Assembly (NCBI RefSeq): GCF_052161615.1 | Contig: NZ_CP197417.1 | Span: 1 to 64,000 of the forward strand | Source: Aeoliella sp052161615 | GTDB taxonomy: Bacteria > Planctomycetota > Planctomycetia > Pirellulales > Lacipirellulaceae | Direction: 5' to 3' | DNA length: 64,000 nt | Shown here: positions 8,338 through 17,077 of the stretch, one piece after another | Numbering within the stretch: position 1 is the stretch's first letter | How the letters are laid out: every line of letters starts with the position of its first letter | The notes under the pieces: generated by a model | Databases searched by the model: none | What the model was told of the DNA's origin: nothing | The model's input: the letters and a program-made list of their open reading frames with translations, nothing else | Program-made: the position numbers and the translations under genes

Positions 8338-9684
8338 CTACTCCGCCCCTTTCACGTCGTAGCAAAACAAAATCCCCTGATCGCGGACGTAGAGCTTGCC
8401 GTTGGCGATTACCGGGTGGGTCCACGCGGGGGACTCGCTGCGGTCGGGGTGGGCGAAGCGGCCTCGCTCGATGTACTCTTCGCGGTTGGGCTCGACCAGG
8501 ATCATCTCGCCGTTCTCGGTGTAGAGATACAGCATGCCATCGGCCATCGAGAGCGCGCCCTTAGGCGCCTCGCGAACGGTCCACAGGTCGTCGCCCGTTT
8601 CGAAGTCGATCGCCCGGAGGAACCCGCCACCGTTGCCGCCGTTGGTTCCGTACAGCACGCCATCCGAGACGATCATGCCGCCGTGATGGTTCTGCATCTT
8701 ATTGGTGAAGTAAACTTCTTCGGCGGCGATCGCACCATCTTCGCTGGTGCTTAGCTTCGCCATGCCGCCCCCCGCTCCGTATGCCGAGGCCGCAAACACA
8801 CGGCCATCGCTGTAGATGGGGGTCGAGCAGTTGATGCCCATGCTGTTGGCGGGGCGTTTGTACTGCCAGAGTTGCTCGCCCGTCTCCGCGTCGACACCGA
8901 TCAATGCTTGCGCGGTGAACTGCACGTACTGACGCTTGCCGTCGAAGTCGATCGCGATCGGCGACGAGTAGCCAGCAGCCGAGCGCGGACCGCGACCGCC
9001 ACGTCGTCGGCGACGACCTTCTTGTTCGCCGTCACCCTCGCTAGGTGCGGCGGGTTCCGCGGCGGGAGGTACCGTCGTCCATAAAGTTTCGCCTGACGTT
9101 TTGTCGAGCGCCACCATCAGCGCCTCGGGTCCGCCAGGCGTGCAGATCACCTTGTTGCCGTCGACCAGCGGCGACTCGTTGTACCGCCACATCGGTAGCA
9201 GTCCACCGAAGTCGCTAACGAAATTGCGACTCCACACTACTTCGCCGTCCGCGAGGTTGAGGCAAGCCACTTCACCGCCGAGGCCAATGGCGTAGATGCG
9301 ATCGCCATCAATGGTCGGAGTGCAGCCCGCGCCTTCAGCGCCTTGAGGCAACCCATCGCGAATCGCCGGACCGATGCGGCTAGCCCAGACTTCGGTGCCA
9401 TCAGCTTCGTTAAGACACCACACCACTTCGTCCTCACCGCGACTGCTCATACCGTACACGCGTCCTTCGAACACCGCCGGAGCGCTGTATCCACCACCAA
9501 TCTCATCGGCACGCCACTTGAGCGCCGGACCACCCTCGGGCCACTCTTTCAGCAGGCCGGTCTCCACCGATTTGCCATCCCGAGCAGGACCTTGCCACTG
9601 CGGCCAATCGGCGGCGGTGGCATCGTTAGCAGCGGTAAACGCGATCACCAAGAGCAAGGCGAAAACGGGTGGCACGAATTTCAT
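8338..9684 (-). CDS. Secreted PQQ-binding-like beta-propeller protein
   Basis: 448 aa with a signal peptide (to about residue 25, ending in AADWP). It has repeated PQQ-type blades seen as GEVVWSRN, GETLWTT, GEQLWQYK and GDDLWTVRE, each followed by a new strand set. The N-terminal DWPQWQGPARDGKS is the usual opening of planctomycete PQQ-repeat proteins. An arginine/glycine-rich low-complexity insert (EGRRRRRGGRGPRS) sits mid-protein. Enzymatic activity is not implied; the fold is shared by BamB and quinoprotein dehydrogenases. It is monocistronic as far as can be seen. Confidence 0.8.
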   Translation of the reverse strand: MKFVPPVFALLLVIAFTAANDATAADWPQWQGPARDGKSVETGLLKEWPEGGPALKWRADEIGGGYSAPAVFEGRVYGMSSRGEDEVVWCLNEADGTEVWASRIGPAIRDGLPQGAEGAGCTPTIDGDRIYAIGLGGEVACLNLADGEVVWSRNFVSDFGGLLPMWRYNESPLVDGNKVICTPGGPEALMVALDKTSGETLWTTVPPAAEPAAPSEGDGEQEGRRRRRGGRGPRSAAGYSSPIAIDFDGKRQYVQFTAQALIGVDAETGEQLWQYKRPANSMGINCSTPIYSDGRVFAASAYGAGGGMAKLSTSEDGAIAAEEVYFTNKMQNHHGGMIVSDGVLYGTNGGNGGGFLRAIDFETGDDLWTVREAPKGALSMADGMLYLYTENGEMILVEPNREEYIERGRFAHPDRSESPAWTHPVIANGKLYVRDQGILFCYDVKGAE

Positions 9685-9986
9685 ATCAATGTTGCTGCGT
9701 GGAGGGAAAGCAATGGTAGTTGCCTATCACTTTTCAAAGCCTCGTGCGCTGCCTCCGCCTTCGACAGCGCCCTTCGGCTCGCCTAAGTCTATCAGAACCG
9801 GCTAGGACGCACACTTTAGGTCCCCGTCAGCGAGGTGGCGATGGTCGCTTCGGTCAGCCGCGAGAGGGTGGTGGGCTTCGACTTACGATGGAACACCGCG
9901 AGCACCCGCCAAGTTGCGATTGTTTCCACGCGCGATATACTGCCCGGCAACGTGGACCGCCCGACAGACCCTAAGGAATGCCCCCC
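9685..9986. other. Intergenic region upstream of the alcohol dehydrogenase
   Basis: About 300 bases between the divergently transcribed PQQ-repeat gene and the dehydrogenase. Both promoters must lie here. I see no convincing gene, hairpin repeat or RNA. The short AAGG at 9973-9976 is the probable ribosome binding site for the dehydrogenase. Confidence 0.4.
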
Positions 9987-10991
9987 ATGTTTCATGCGTA
10001 CGCCACGAACTCGGCCGAAGGTGATTTCGAAGTTATCGAGTTCGATCCCGGAACTTTGGGTCGAGATGAGGTCGAGGTGGCGGTCGAGTACTGCGGCATT
10101 TGCCACAGCGACTTGAGCATGAAGCAAAACGACTGGGGGATCACGACTTACCCGTTCGTGGGTGGTCACGAGGTCGCCGGTCGCATTGTGGAACTCGGTG
10201 AAGACGTCGAAGGCCTCGAAGTGGGCCAGCGCGTCGGCATAGGTTGGACCTCGGCCTCCTGCATGCACTGCGAACAGTGCCAGTCCGGTTATCAGAACAG
10301 GTGTCCTACCGCCGAAGGGACCATCGTCGGTCGGCACGGTGGTTTTGCCGACCGAGTACGAGCCCAGGCTGCCTGGGCGATTCCGATTCCCGATGGCATC
10401 GAGTCGGTCGATTGCGGACCACTCTTTTGTGGCGGACTCACGGTTTTCAATCCCTTCGTCGAGAACCAAATCCTGCCCACGGCTCGCGTGGCCGTCATCG
10501 GCATCGGTGGATTGGGACACATGGCACTTCAAATTGCCAACGCCTGGGGCTGTGATGTGACGGCGTTCAGCACTTCGCCCGACAAAGAGGCCGAAGCTCG
10601 CGAGATGGGAGCCCATCATTTCCTCAACTCCCGCGACAGCGAAGCCCTGAGTTCGGTCGCCGGCAAGTTCGACATGGTGCTCGACACGGTCAACGTCCCG
10701 CTCGATTGGGACGCCTACATCAGCACACTGCGCCCTGGTGGCAAGCTGCACCTCGTGGGAGCCGTCGACAAAATCGAAGCTACAGTATTCCCACTAATCG
10801 GCGGCGAGAAGTCGATTGGCGCGTCGCCCACTGGCAGTATTGTGCGAGCCAAGGAGATGCTCGAGTTCTGCGCCCGTCACGACATCAAGCCACTCGTCGA
10901 GACGTATCCCATGAGCAAGATCAACGAAGCGATGCAGCACCTGGCCGCCGGCAAGGCGCGCTACCGCGTGGTGCTTCAGGCGGATTGGTAA
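9987..10991 (+). CDS. Zinc-dependent alcohol dehydrogenase (CAD/YahK-like)
   Basis: NAD(P)-dependent oxidation of alcohols or reduction of aldehydes in the cytoplasm. Catalytic zinc ligands are in CGICHSD and GHEVAGRI. The structural zinc site is the four-cysteine lobe around CMHCEQC and NRC. The Rossmann motif is VIGIGGLGHMAL. This combination fits the cinnamyl-alcohol dehydrogenase-like subgroup, which is usually NADPH-dependent. An ATG at 9978 is also in frame, but AAGG at 9973-9976 is too close to it and sits 10 bases before 9987, so 9987 is preferred. Substrate is not predictable from context. Confidence 0.87.
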   Translation: MFHAYATNSAEGDFEVIEFDPGTLGRDEVEVAVEYCGICHSDLSMKQNDWGITTYPFVGGHEVAGRIVELGEDVEGLEVGQRVGIGWTSASCMHCEQCQSGYQNRCPTAEGTIVGRHGGFADRVRAQAAWAIPIPDGIESVDCGPLFCGGLTVFNPFVENQILPTARVAVIGIGGLGHMALQIANAWGCDVTAFSTSPDKEAEAREMGAHHFLNSRDSEALSSVAGKFDMVLDTVNVPLDWDAYISTLRPGGKLHLVGAVDKIEATVFPLIGGEKSIGASPTGSIVRAKEMLEFCARHDIKPLVETYPMSKINEAMQHLAAGKARYRVVLQADW

Positions 10992-11059
10992 CGCGTCGGT
11001 CGAGCAAGCCTAGAGGGTTGGACAAGTAAGACGCTGCCAAGACAGAGTTGGAACGCTTG

Positions 11060-11584
11060 TCACGACATCCACGTCATGTGCTTGGCAACCACTCGCCATT
11101 GTTGCTGGGACTGTTCAAGCAGCACAAAGTGCCCCATACCCATCAAACCCCACTTCGGATGATCGTAGTCTTCGTGCAAGATGGCTTGCGATCGACTTGC
11201 ATTGTATCCAATGCTAGAAAACCGCCACCAACCCGTGCAGTTGGGAACTGACGAGCATGCGTCCTGGTGAGACGGGTAGAGATCCGTGTCGACCAAGTTC
11301 AGCCCGTTCAACGCGTCGAGCGGGCAGCGCTGAGAATTGGCGGTCGCGAAGGCATCGAGGCAGTCAGCGTCCGCATAGTGTTTGGTCACGTAGTCAGATT
11401 CAGACGTGAATCCTTCGTGCTCGAGCCCACTGCGAAAGAATTTAACCCACGACTCGAATGAGGTATTACCCCGGGCCGGTGGGGCCACGTCCTCCAAACA
11501 GGCAGTGGTGTGGTGGACCACTGCAAGTTCGGGTTGGCAGCCGAGTACTTTCCGATAGAGTTCCCCGTCCCTCTCGTCTGGCAT
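11060..11584 (-). CDS. Hypothetical protein of a planctomycete-type family
   Basis: 174 aa, cytoplasmic by appearance. The C-terminal third (RFSSIGYNASRSQAIL, GMGHFVLLEQSQQQWRVV, MTWMS) follows a pattern I recall from many planctomycete hypothetical proteins: S-x-x-G-Y/F-N-x-x-x-x-Q-A, then G-x-x-x-x-L, then W-x-V. No function is known to me. It is isolated between the convergently transcribed dehydrogenase and the S1-domain gene, with no obvious operon partner. Confidence 0.6.
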   Translation of the reverse strand: MPDERDGELYRKVLGCQPELAVVHHTTACLEDVAPPARGNTSFESWVKFFRSGLEHEGFTSESDYVTKHYADADCLDAFATANSQRCPLDALNGLNLVDTDLYPSHQDACSSVPNCTGWWRFSSIGYNASRSQAILHEDYDHPKWGLMGMGHFVLLEQSQQQWRVVAKHMTWMS

Positions 11585-11635
11585 ACTTGGTAACTCGCAG
11601 GGACAGTGCCAAGCTATGAGTTGCGTCTCAGACTG

Positions 11636-13150
11636 CTACCACTTCAGCCCGAACTTCTCACCGCCGCTCGGTCCGCTGGTGCCACCCTTCAGGTTGCCCT
11701 GACGTTTGGCGGGGGCCTTCGGTGCGCCGGGCGGGGGAGTGAAGTCGGTTTCTTCGGTATCGTCTTTGTCGCCGGCTTTCTTCGGGGCTTCGGTGAGCGC
11801 CTTGAGGCTCAGCGAAATACGCTGCTTCTCTTTGTCGACGCTCAGCACCTTCACTTCCACGCCCTGACCTTCCGACACCACGTCCGAAGTACGGAACACG
11901 CGGCCGTGCGCCAGCTCGCTGATGTGAATGAGTCCTTCGACGCCCGGTTCGAGTTTCACGAACGCACCGAAGTCCATGGTCTTCGACACGGTGCCCTTGA
12001 TGGTCGCGCCGGTGTAGTACTTCGATTCGACTTTGTCCCAGGGATTCTCCGCGCTTTCGCGGTACGACAGGCCGATCTTGCCGGTGTCGGGGTCGATGCG
12101 TTCGATCTTCACCTTCACCGCTTGGCCTTCCTTGAGCACTTCGCTCGGATGGTTCACGCGGTCCCAGCTCATCTTCGACACATGGATCAAACCATCCACG
12201 CCGCCGAGATCGACGAACGCACCAAAGTCACGCAGACTGCGAACGATACCCTCGCGCAGTTGACCCACGGCGAGCTCGCCCATCAGTCGCTCGCGACCCT
12301 CGGCCTTCTCGCGCTCCATCACACCGCGGTGGCTCAGCACCAAGTTGCGGCGGTCGCGGTTCGCCTCGGTCACCACGGCGTTCATCCGCTGGCCGACGTA
12401 CTCTTCGGGATTCTCAACGCGATAAATCGAAATCTGACCCATCGGCATGAAGCCGCGCAGGCCGGCAACCTGGCACTCGAGTCCACCCTTGTTCGAGCCG
12501 GTGATCGTGACTTCGACCACTTGGCCTTCTTCGACGTCTTCCCAGTTGCCGACTTCGACGGCACCACCAGGAGGCGTCAGCTCGTAGAGTCCATCGTCGC
12601 CCGAGCGGGCCACCATCACGGTGATCTGGGTGCCCACTTCAGGGATCTCGCGGCCCTCGAAGTGCTTGAGCGCGACGACGCCTTGCTTGGGACCGCCGAG
12701 TTCGACGAACAAGTTGTCTTGGTAGATCTTCGCGACGACGCCGGTGACGGTGGTCCCTTCGGGAATCTCGATGGCCGCCGAAGCGGGTTTCGAATCCATC
12801 AACGTGTCGAGCGACTCGCCACCTAGCGCGGCTTCGAACTCTTCTTCGAGGTCGGCGCTCAGGCGGTCGCGGATATTTGGTGGCGGATAGATCTTGCCGG
12901 TCAGCTTCGGCGCTTCGGGTCGCGACGCGGGTTTGTCCGGCAGCTCGACGGAGGATGGCAGAGCAGTGGCCTTGGCCACCGGCATCTCCTCACCGGTTCC
13001 TTCGCGCTGCGTGCCGATGCGAATGCGCTCGCTCGGCCTCGCGGCCTCACCTTCGGCAGTCGCGCTGGCTTCGGGCGAGCTGGTCTCGGGAGTAGGAACT
13101 GCGGCCGTGGCAGTTTCGTCGACGGGGGCTTCCGGGTGCGTTTCGGACAT
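11636..13150 (-). CDS. S1 RNA-binding domain protein (ribosomal protein S1-like)
   Basis: 504 aa with at least four S1 repeats after an acidic, Ala/Pro/Glu-rich tail of about 110 residues. Two repeats are canonical: GIVRSLRDFGAFVDLGGVDGLIHVSKM and the one with GTVSKTMDFGAFVKLEPGVEGLIHISEL. The first two are more divergent (GVVAKIYQDNLFVELGG; VEVTITGSNKGGLECQV with GFMPMGQIS). The order resembles a shortened ribosomal protein S1, which binds mRNA at the 30S subunit. The C-terminus is Lys/Pro/Gly-rich and likely disordered. Whether it is the genome's main S1 or a paralogue cannot be decided from the window. Confidence 0.85.
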   Translation of the reverse strand: MSETHPEAPVDETATAAVPTPETSSPEASATAEGEAARPSERIRIGTQREGTGEEMPVAKATALPSSVELPDKPASRPEAPKLTGKIYPPPNIRDRLSADLEEEFEAALGGESLDTLMDSKPASAAIEIPEGTTVTGVVAKIYQDNLFVELGGPKQGVVALKHFEGREIPEVGTQITVMVARSGDDGLYELTPPGGAVEVGNWEDVEEGQVVEVTITGSNKGGLECQVAGLRGFMPMGQISIYRVENPEEYVGQRMNAVVTEANRDRRNLVLSHRGVMEREKAEGRERLMGELAVGQLREGIVRSLRDFGAFVDLGGVDGLIHVSKMSWDRVNHPSEVLKEGQAVKVKIERIDPDTGKIGLSYRESAENPWDKVESKYYTGATIKGTVSKTMDFGAFVKLEPGVEGLIHISELAHGRVFRTSDVVSEGQGVEVKVLSVDKEKQRISLSLKALTEAPKKAGDKDDTEETDFTPPPGAPKAPAKRQGNLKGGTSGPSGGEKFGLKW

Positions 13151-13280
13151 CGCTTCACGAAGTGCGGAGGAAAGTCATCGCCAGACAACCCATCTGGCCG
13201 AGCCCCACAGTTTACCAAGGCTGCAGGGTCGTGGGGAGCGGGCAGAGGGGTGACAATCGAGAAAACGCCTCCATCTCTAT

Positions 13281-13478
13281 GTCATTCTGAGGGGAGTAAT
13301 GCGACCCGAAGAATCTCGCCCGTGATTGGGCGTCAGGGTGGCTGGGGACGAGTTCCACGAGCCCACCAGATTTGACCACCAAAACACTGGGGGCTCGCAG
13401 GACTCGTCCCCAGCCACCCATGGTCTTGTCGAATGGCAACGGAGATCCTTCGGTCGCTTAGGCTCCCTCAGGATGACA
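13281..13478. repeat. Nested inverted repeats, families E (outer) and M (inner)
   Basis: The 360-base gap between the S1 gene and ftr holds no gene but a symmetric nest. Outer arms are 13281-13320 (begins GTCATTCTGAGGGGAG) and its near reverse complement at 13441-13478 (ends CTCCCTCAGGATGACA). Inner arms are 13336-13352 (GGGTGGCTGGGGACGAG) and a perfect 17-bp inverse at 13403-13419, with similarity continuing further inward. Outer-family copies recur at 28228-28267, 57714-57752 and 57904-57943. This looks like one palindromic repeat inserted within another. Confidence 0.75.
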
Positions 13479-13508
13479 CCCCGGCAGTAGGTTAATGCCA
13501 TCGTCAGC

Positions 13509-14420
13509 TCATTCCTCTGCTAGCAACTCGCGCAGCCGGAAATGAAACTTTCCGAGCTTCCCGCCGTAGTTGCCGGCGGAGATTGCCGGAATGCCTTCGC
13601 CCGCGGCGGCGTGGAGCGAGGCCCGCATCGCCTCGGCGACTGCAGTTTCGTCGGTGCCGTTCATCACGATCTCGTAGACGCACTGGGCTTCGGGGACTAG
13701 CTCTGTCTCGACGCGGCCGCGGAGCGTGGGGCAGAAGGCGTCGTTCGTCGAGGCGATCATTCCTTTGTACCGCGAGCCGACCTTGCTACCGCTCCGCACC
13801 ACGCCACCGGGGAACGGGGTGATCACGTTCGCCATTGGCGCGATCGCTTCGACCACACGCCGCGCGGAGTCGAGCGCCACACGCTGCGAGACGCCTTGCA
13901 AGATGATATTGCCACCGGCGACACCTTTCTGCACGCCGATGGTGTCTTCGACGACGAACTCGCCATCCATCACCGGGATCCGCCAGTACCGCCGCGTGGT
14001 GGGCTTCTTACTTTTCTGGAACCCATCGCCGAAGAACCGAATGTGCTTGCCGAGCGGAACGCGGTCCTGCTCTTCGTCCGGTTCGCCCGTCGCGGGAAGC
14101 CCGTCGTACACGGCGGTCGTGGGGCAAGTCATCACGCACTGACCGACGCGTTTGGGGAGTGCTTTCGCGAGGCCCTCGGTCGAAAACCCAAACGCCAGCA
14201 CCGCCGCTGCCGGCCGGCCATCGGGCGACTCGTCCGGTGTGAGCTTCCGCTCCACGGCGATCTCGGCATCGCACTGGATGACGCTTGACCCGTAGCCGCA
14301 GAGCTCCCGCGTCGCCGCGTCGAGCCAGTAGTCGTCGATTGCCGAGACGATCAGCCGCGCGTAACGCATGCGAAACGCCTCGGCAAAGGTATCGACGATA
14401 AGCGTGGGCCCGATGTTCAT
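13509..14420 (-). CDS. ftr: Formylmethanofuran:tetrahydromethanopterin formyltransferase
   Basis: Transfers the formyl group between tetrahydromethanopterin and a methanofuran-type carrier in C1 metabolism. The N-terminus NIGPTLIVDTFAEAF and internal blocks (MTCPTTAVYDGLP, KHIRFFGDGFQKSK, ITPFPGGVVRSGSKVG, the KLGKFHFRLREL tail) match Ftr/FhcD, and the length of 303 aa fits. The open frame reaches 14492, but that part reads through a palindromic repeat, so the ATG at 14420 is preferred. Planctomycetes are among the few bacteria with this archaeal-type pathway. In methylotrophs it is one subunit of the Fhc hydrolase/transferase complex, whose partner genes are not next to it here. Confidence 0.92.
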   Translation of the reverse strand: MNIGPTLIVDTFAEAFRMRYARLIVSAIDDYWLDAATRELCGYGSSVIQCDAEIAVERKLTPDESPDGRPAAAVLAFGFSTEGLAKALPKRVGQCVMTCPTTAVYDGLPATGEPDEEQDRVPLGKHIRFFGDGFQKSKKPTTRRYWRIPVMDGEFVVEDTIGVQKGVAGGNIILQGVSQRVALDSARRVVEAIAPMANVITPFPGGVVRSGSKVGSRYKGMIASTNDAFCPTLRGRVETELVPEAQCVYEIVMNGTDETAVAEAMRASLHAAAGEGIPAISAGNYGGKLGKFHFRLRELLAEE

Positions 14421-14461
14421 GCGTGCCATCATCGCCGGCGAGTGAGGACGTGGCAAGCGAC

Positions 14462-14538
14462 GTACAACGGAATTCATTCCGTTATTTCGCACTCTCGCAA
14501 GACTTAAAACAAAGGTAACGGAATGAATTCCGTTGTAC
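14462..14538. repeat. Inverted pair of family F palindromes
   Basis: 14462-14484 (begins GTACAACGGAATTCATTCC) and 14516-14538 (its reverse complement, beginning TAACGGAATGAATTCC) are separated by 31 bases just upstream of ftr. Each copy is itself palindromic around AACGGAAT-ATTCCGTT. Other copies are at 15694-15716, 35240-35261 and 35892-35914. The outer pair could fold into a long hairpin in the ftr leader. Confidence 0.7.
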
Positions 14539-14605
14539 GATTCGAGCCGTGGCCGTTAGGCCGCGGAGGGGAGTTTCTGAGAAAGGTTGGCGCTCGCGAA
14601 ATAAA

Positions 14606-14639
14606 CTCCCCGCCCTGACGGGCGAGGCTCGATGGGGAG
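14606..14639. repeat. Hairpin downstream of the STN-like gene
   Basis: CTCCCC (14606-14611) pairs with GGGGAG (14634-14639) around an inner GCCC-TGAC-GGGC stem. It lies 6 bases past the stop codon of the minus-strand gene ending at 14646, so it could act as a terminator, although no T-run follows. It also resembles the CTCCC hairpins at 15600 and around the DUF559 gene. Confidence 0.45.
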
Positions 14640-14645
14640 AGGGGG

Positions 14646-15467
14646 TTAGAACATTCCGCCGCCGCCTTGGTCGGGTTCCTTTGGCGGATCCTCTGTGTGG
14701 GGAATGGCAAACTCGTGTTGCTTTGCGAGGCGAAGCGCCGCGAGAAGTTGTTGAATCTCTTCGTGAACGTCACGTGTTTGTGAGATTATCAGCAAACCCG
14801 GCTGCATGGCACAGATGTCGGCCTCCGGACCTCCGTTATTAACCCATGTATCGGAAGCGACTGTCGAGTGAATTACATGTACCAGGGCGTCCATGTTCCC
14901 AATCCGTCGCCTTTGGTCGGCCGAATCGTCAGCTTCGGAACCCTCCTTCGATGCGAACAGATCACCGACCGGATAAACTCCAATCGTGAGCCGAGTCAGC
15001 GCCTCTTCCTCGGAGGTGATGAGCAACACTTCATCGCTTATGACATAGGTTAAATCATGCGGCTTCAGCAGCAGGCGTAGCGCCGCACCCAGCGAGATGT
15101 TCTCGAGACTGGCGTCAATTGGCGTGTTGGGTGTCAGGCCTAGGTCTTCAAGGGCAGCAAGATCCAGTTGAACTTGGAGATCGTAATTTTCGCGCAGCAA
15201 GCTGATGACTTCGTGCAAAGGCATTTGATCGACTTCGATCCCCACGCTGTCCAGCGGATCGCGAAGCGTCTGCTGAATGCGGCTGGTGCGTTGGTCTCGA
15301 TCCTCGGCCCAAGCGACTGGCGTCACTTTAGTGGCGTCTGGCATGGTCGGCTTCACCGCGGAAGCAGGAGATCCGCCAAACGGATCCGTCACCTCCTGCG
15401 CTAGTGCCGGCGCGAAGCACACTGAGGTTACGATCAATCCCCACGCCACCACTCGTGTTGCGAACAT
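14646..15467 (-). CDS. Secreted STN-domain-like protein
   Basis: 273 aa with a signal peptide (cleavage after about ALAQ). The core (MPLHEVISLLRENYDLQVQLD, TPIDASLENISLGAALRLLL, LTYVISDEVLLITSEEEA) matches the secretin/TonB short N-terminal fold. It continues with a second alpha/beta stretch (LLIISQTRDVHEEIQQLLAALR) like a secretin N1 domain. Planctomycetes have many such stand-alone proteins of unknown role. It ends in a Pro/Gly-rich tail. Start 15467 has GGAG 8 bases upstream, which the longer in-frame start at 15491 lacks. Confidence 0.7.
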   Translation of the reverse strand: MFATRVVAWGLIVTSVCFAPALAQEVTDPFGGSPASAVKPTMPDATKVTPVAWAEDRDQRTSRIQQTLRDPLDSVGIEVDQMPLHEVISLLRENYDLQVQLDLAALEDLGLTPNTPIDASLENISLGAALRLLLKPHDLTYVISDEVLLITSEEEALTRLTIGVYPVGDLFASKEGSEADDSADQRRRIGNMDALVHVIHSTVASDTWVNNGGPEADICAMQPGLLIISQTRDVHEEIQQLLAALRLAKQHEFAIPHTEDPPKEPDQGGGGMF

Positions 15468-15599
15468 CGATATCACTCCCCAAAAGACCATCGTCCAGCG
15501 GGCAAACTACCGCCCACTACGATACCCCGATTCGCGCGCCGGGGGGAGTTTTATTGCAGATAGAGATCCAGGGAGCTTGCCATTCGCTCCCATCGAGCC

Positions 15600-15716
15600 C
15601 CTCCCGTTAGGGAGGAGAGCTTTCATGGATTTCCCTGGAACGGCGGAACGAAGGGCTGCTCCCCGGGCTCACGCCCGGGGCTCGACGTCTGAGTAACGGA
15701 ATAAATTCCGCTCGAC
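15600..15716. repeat. Cluster of three hairpins
   Basis: Three separate palindromes lie just past the minus-strand gene ending at 15719. They are CCTCCC-GTTA-GGGAGG (15600-15615), the perfect CCCCGGGC-TCAC-GCCCGGGG (15661-15680), and a family F copy (15694-15716) ending 2 bases from the stop codon. No T-run makes a classical terminator, but a termination or mRNA-end role is possible. Confidence 0.6.
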
Positions 15717-15718
15717 GA

Positions 15719-16144
15719 CTAACCCGCTTGCGAGGCGGGGTACGTGGTGTTCGTCACGCCTAAGAGGCGGCCGCCGCTTTCGTACCAGCCGAGGCTCGTG
15801 AAGCGGCACCACAGCAGGTCGATCTCTAGCCGCACCACGCCTTCGTCGCCGAGGTCGATGGTCATCACGCCGCGGCGGTAGGGGATCGGCTTCTGGTGGT
15901 AGAACGAAATGCCACGCGCGGCGATGTCCTTGCCGATCACCACCATGGGCTGCGCGAGCAGCTCGGGGACCTCGCCCTCGGTGGGGACGAGCTCGAAGAG
16001 ATAAGGAATGCTCGAACGAGTTGTCATTCGCCGCTCGATGGCGACGTTGTGTTGCATGCGGTGGAGCAGGCCGGCGACCTCCGAACCCAGGGCTCGGGGC
16101 ACGGCGCAAGTGGGACTGCTCATGGAGTTACCGATCCAAGGCAT
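15719..16144 (-). CDS. PilZ-like domain protein
   Basis: About 141 aa. RRMTTR at about residue 45-50 followed by KDIAARGISFYH resembles the PilZ c-di-GMP site (R-x-x-x-R, then D/N-x-S-x-x-G), with A in place of the Ser. The remainder (MTIDLGDEGVVRLEIDLLWCRFTSLGWYESGGRLLGV) fits the PilZ barrel strands. c-di-GMP binding is an inference from these motifs. The ATG at 16144 has GGAGA about 10 bases upstream; the one at 16123 has none; the open frame further upstream lacks PilZ-like sequence. Confidence 0.55.
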   Translation of the reverse strand: MPWIGNSMSSPTCAVPRALGSEVAGLLHRMQHNVAIERRMTTRSSIPYLFELVPTEGEVPELLAQPMVVIGKDIAARGISFYHQKPIPYRRGVMTIDLGDEGVVRLEIDLLWCRFTSLGWYESGGRLLGVTNTTYPASQAG

Positions 16145-16355
16145 GAGGCGCTTTCTCCAAGCCAGGTCTAGGGACGAGTAGCCGCGAGATGCGGACGAAC
16201 GACGAGCAAGGCGGGGTGACGCCGGTACCCACAAGGGGCGCACGCTTCACCACACAAAGCTAGCCCGCAATCCGGCGCTCGGCAAACGCGATGTGGCGTT
16301 TCCGCAACACGAATCGCGACCGCCGGACGCGCCATCCCCTACGACCGATTACTTG

Positions 16356-16653
16356 GTAACCGGATTCGCCAGAATTCGGACCGGTAAGGCAGTTAAGAGA
16401 ACAGGAGGCAACGGAGGGAACAGAGAGAAGAGTGAGAACAGAAGGTCACGAAGGAAACGAAGAGGGGAGAAAGAATTAAAGCAGGCACACTGCTTGGCAT
16501 TCTCTTTGTTTTCCTCCGTTCTCTCTGTTTCCTCCTGTTATTCCAACGCCGGCTCTCCAGGCAGGTGTGTCTCTCCGCACCCCCCTTCGTTCCCTTTGTT
16601 GCCTTCTGTTCAATACCTTCCAGCGAGGCCCGAACTCTTGCGAGTCCGGCTAC
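16356..16653. repeat. Gene-less A-D composite repeat (inverted ends)
   Basis: This covers most of a 520-base gap with no gene. The ends are family A hairpins: 16356-16379 (core CCGGATTC-GCCA-GAATTCGG) and the inverted copy 16630-16653 (core CCGAACTC-TTGC-GAGTCCGG). Inside are family D purine-rich arms related to the GxxExxY unit: 16400-16427 (AACAGGAGGCAACGG onward), its imperfect inverse at 16502-16539, and another inverse copy at about 16589-16614 (ends TTCTGTTCAA). The region can fold into long nested stems. It looks like a non-autonomous relative of the unit at 2854-3363. Confidence 0.65.
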
Positions 16654-16666
16654 CCCTCGCGGGAGT

Positions 16667-17077
16667 TTAAACGAAGATCCAGGTCAGCACTGCGGCGAGC
16701 GACGAGAAGCTCAGTACCAAGGCCGCGACGGCGGCGATGCGCGACCAGTTGGTCGTGGGGCTGGGGAGCGGCGCGAGGGGAACGGGTTGCGCCAGGGGTC
16801 GGGCGCGGCGGGCGAGTGCCGCGGTGCGGAGCGCCGTCTGCTGCACGTCGGCCATCGCCAGGCGCGCGGGGACCGCATCGCCCCAGTAGCCAGGTAGGTC
16901 GCGGCTTTCGCTCGCGGGCACCGCTTCTTCAAACAGGTCGTGCGCGGGACGCAGTGCCTCGGCAATCCGCCAGCAACTCGCGCAGCACTCCAGGTGTTCT
17001 TCGACCGCCACGTCGGAGCGATCGCCGGTGGGGAAGGGGCCACTTGTTAGCACCATGAAAACCTGATCGCAATCCAT
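16667..17077 (-). CDS. Zinc-finger, single-pass membrane protein (anti-sigma-like)
   Basis: 136 aa. The N-terminal HLECCASCWRIAEAL at about residues 27-41 matches the H-x3-C-x2-C anti-sigma zinc finger (zf-HC2). A Pro/Ala-rich linker and one C-terminal membrane helix (IAAVAALVLSFSSLAAVLTWIFV) follow. This topology is usual for planctomycete anti-sigma-like proteins. No sigma-factor gene is adjacent, so the partner is unknown. The longer open frame up to 17149 is rejected because the zinc-finger protein starts naturally at MDCDQVF. Its 3' end abuts the A-D composite repeat. Confidence 0.6.
   Translation of the reverse strand: MDCDQVFMVLTSGPFPTGDRSDVAVEEHLECCASCWRIAEALRPAHDLFEEAVPASESRDLPGYWGDAVPARLAMADVQQTALRTAALARRARPLAQPVPLAPLPSPTTNWSRIAAVAALVLSFSSLAAVLTWIFV

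Noticed and set aside
11606..12826. Long plus-strand open frame (406 codons) opposite the S1-domain gene
   Set aside because: It is antisense to a gene with clear S1 repeats; the His/Arg/Leu-rich translation is what GC-rich codon bias gives on the opposite strand.
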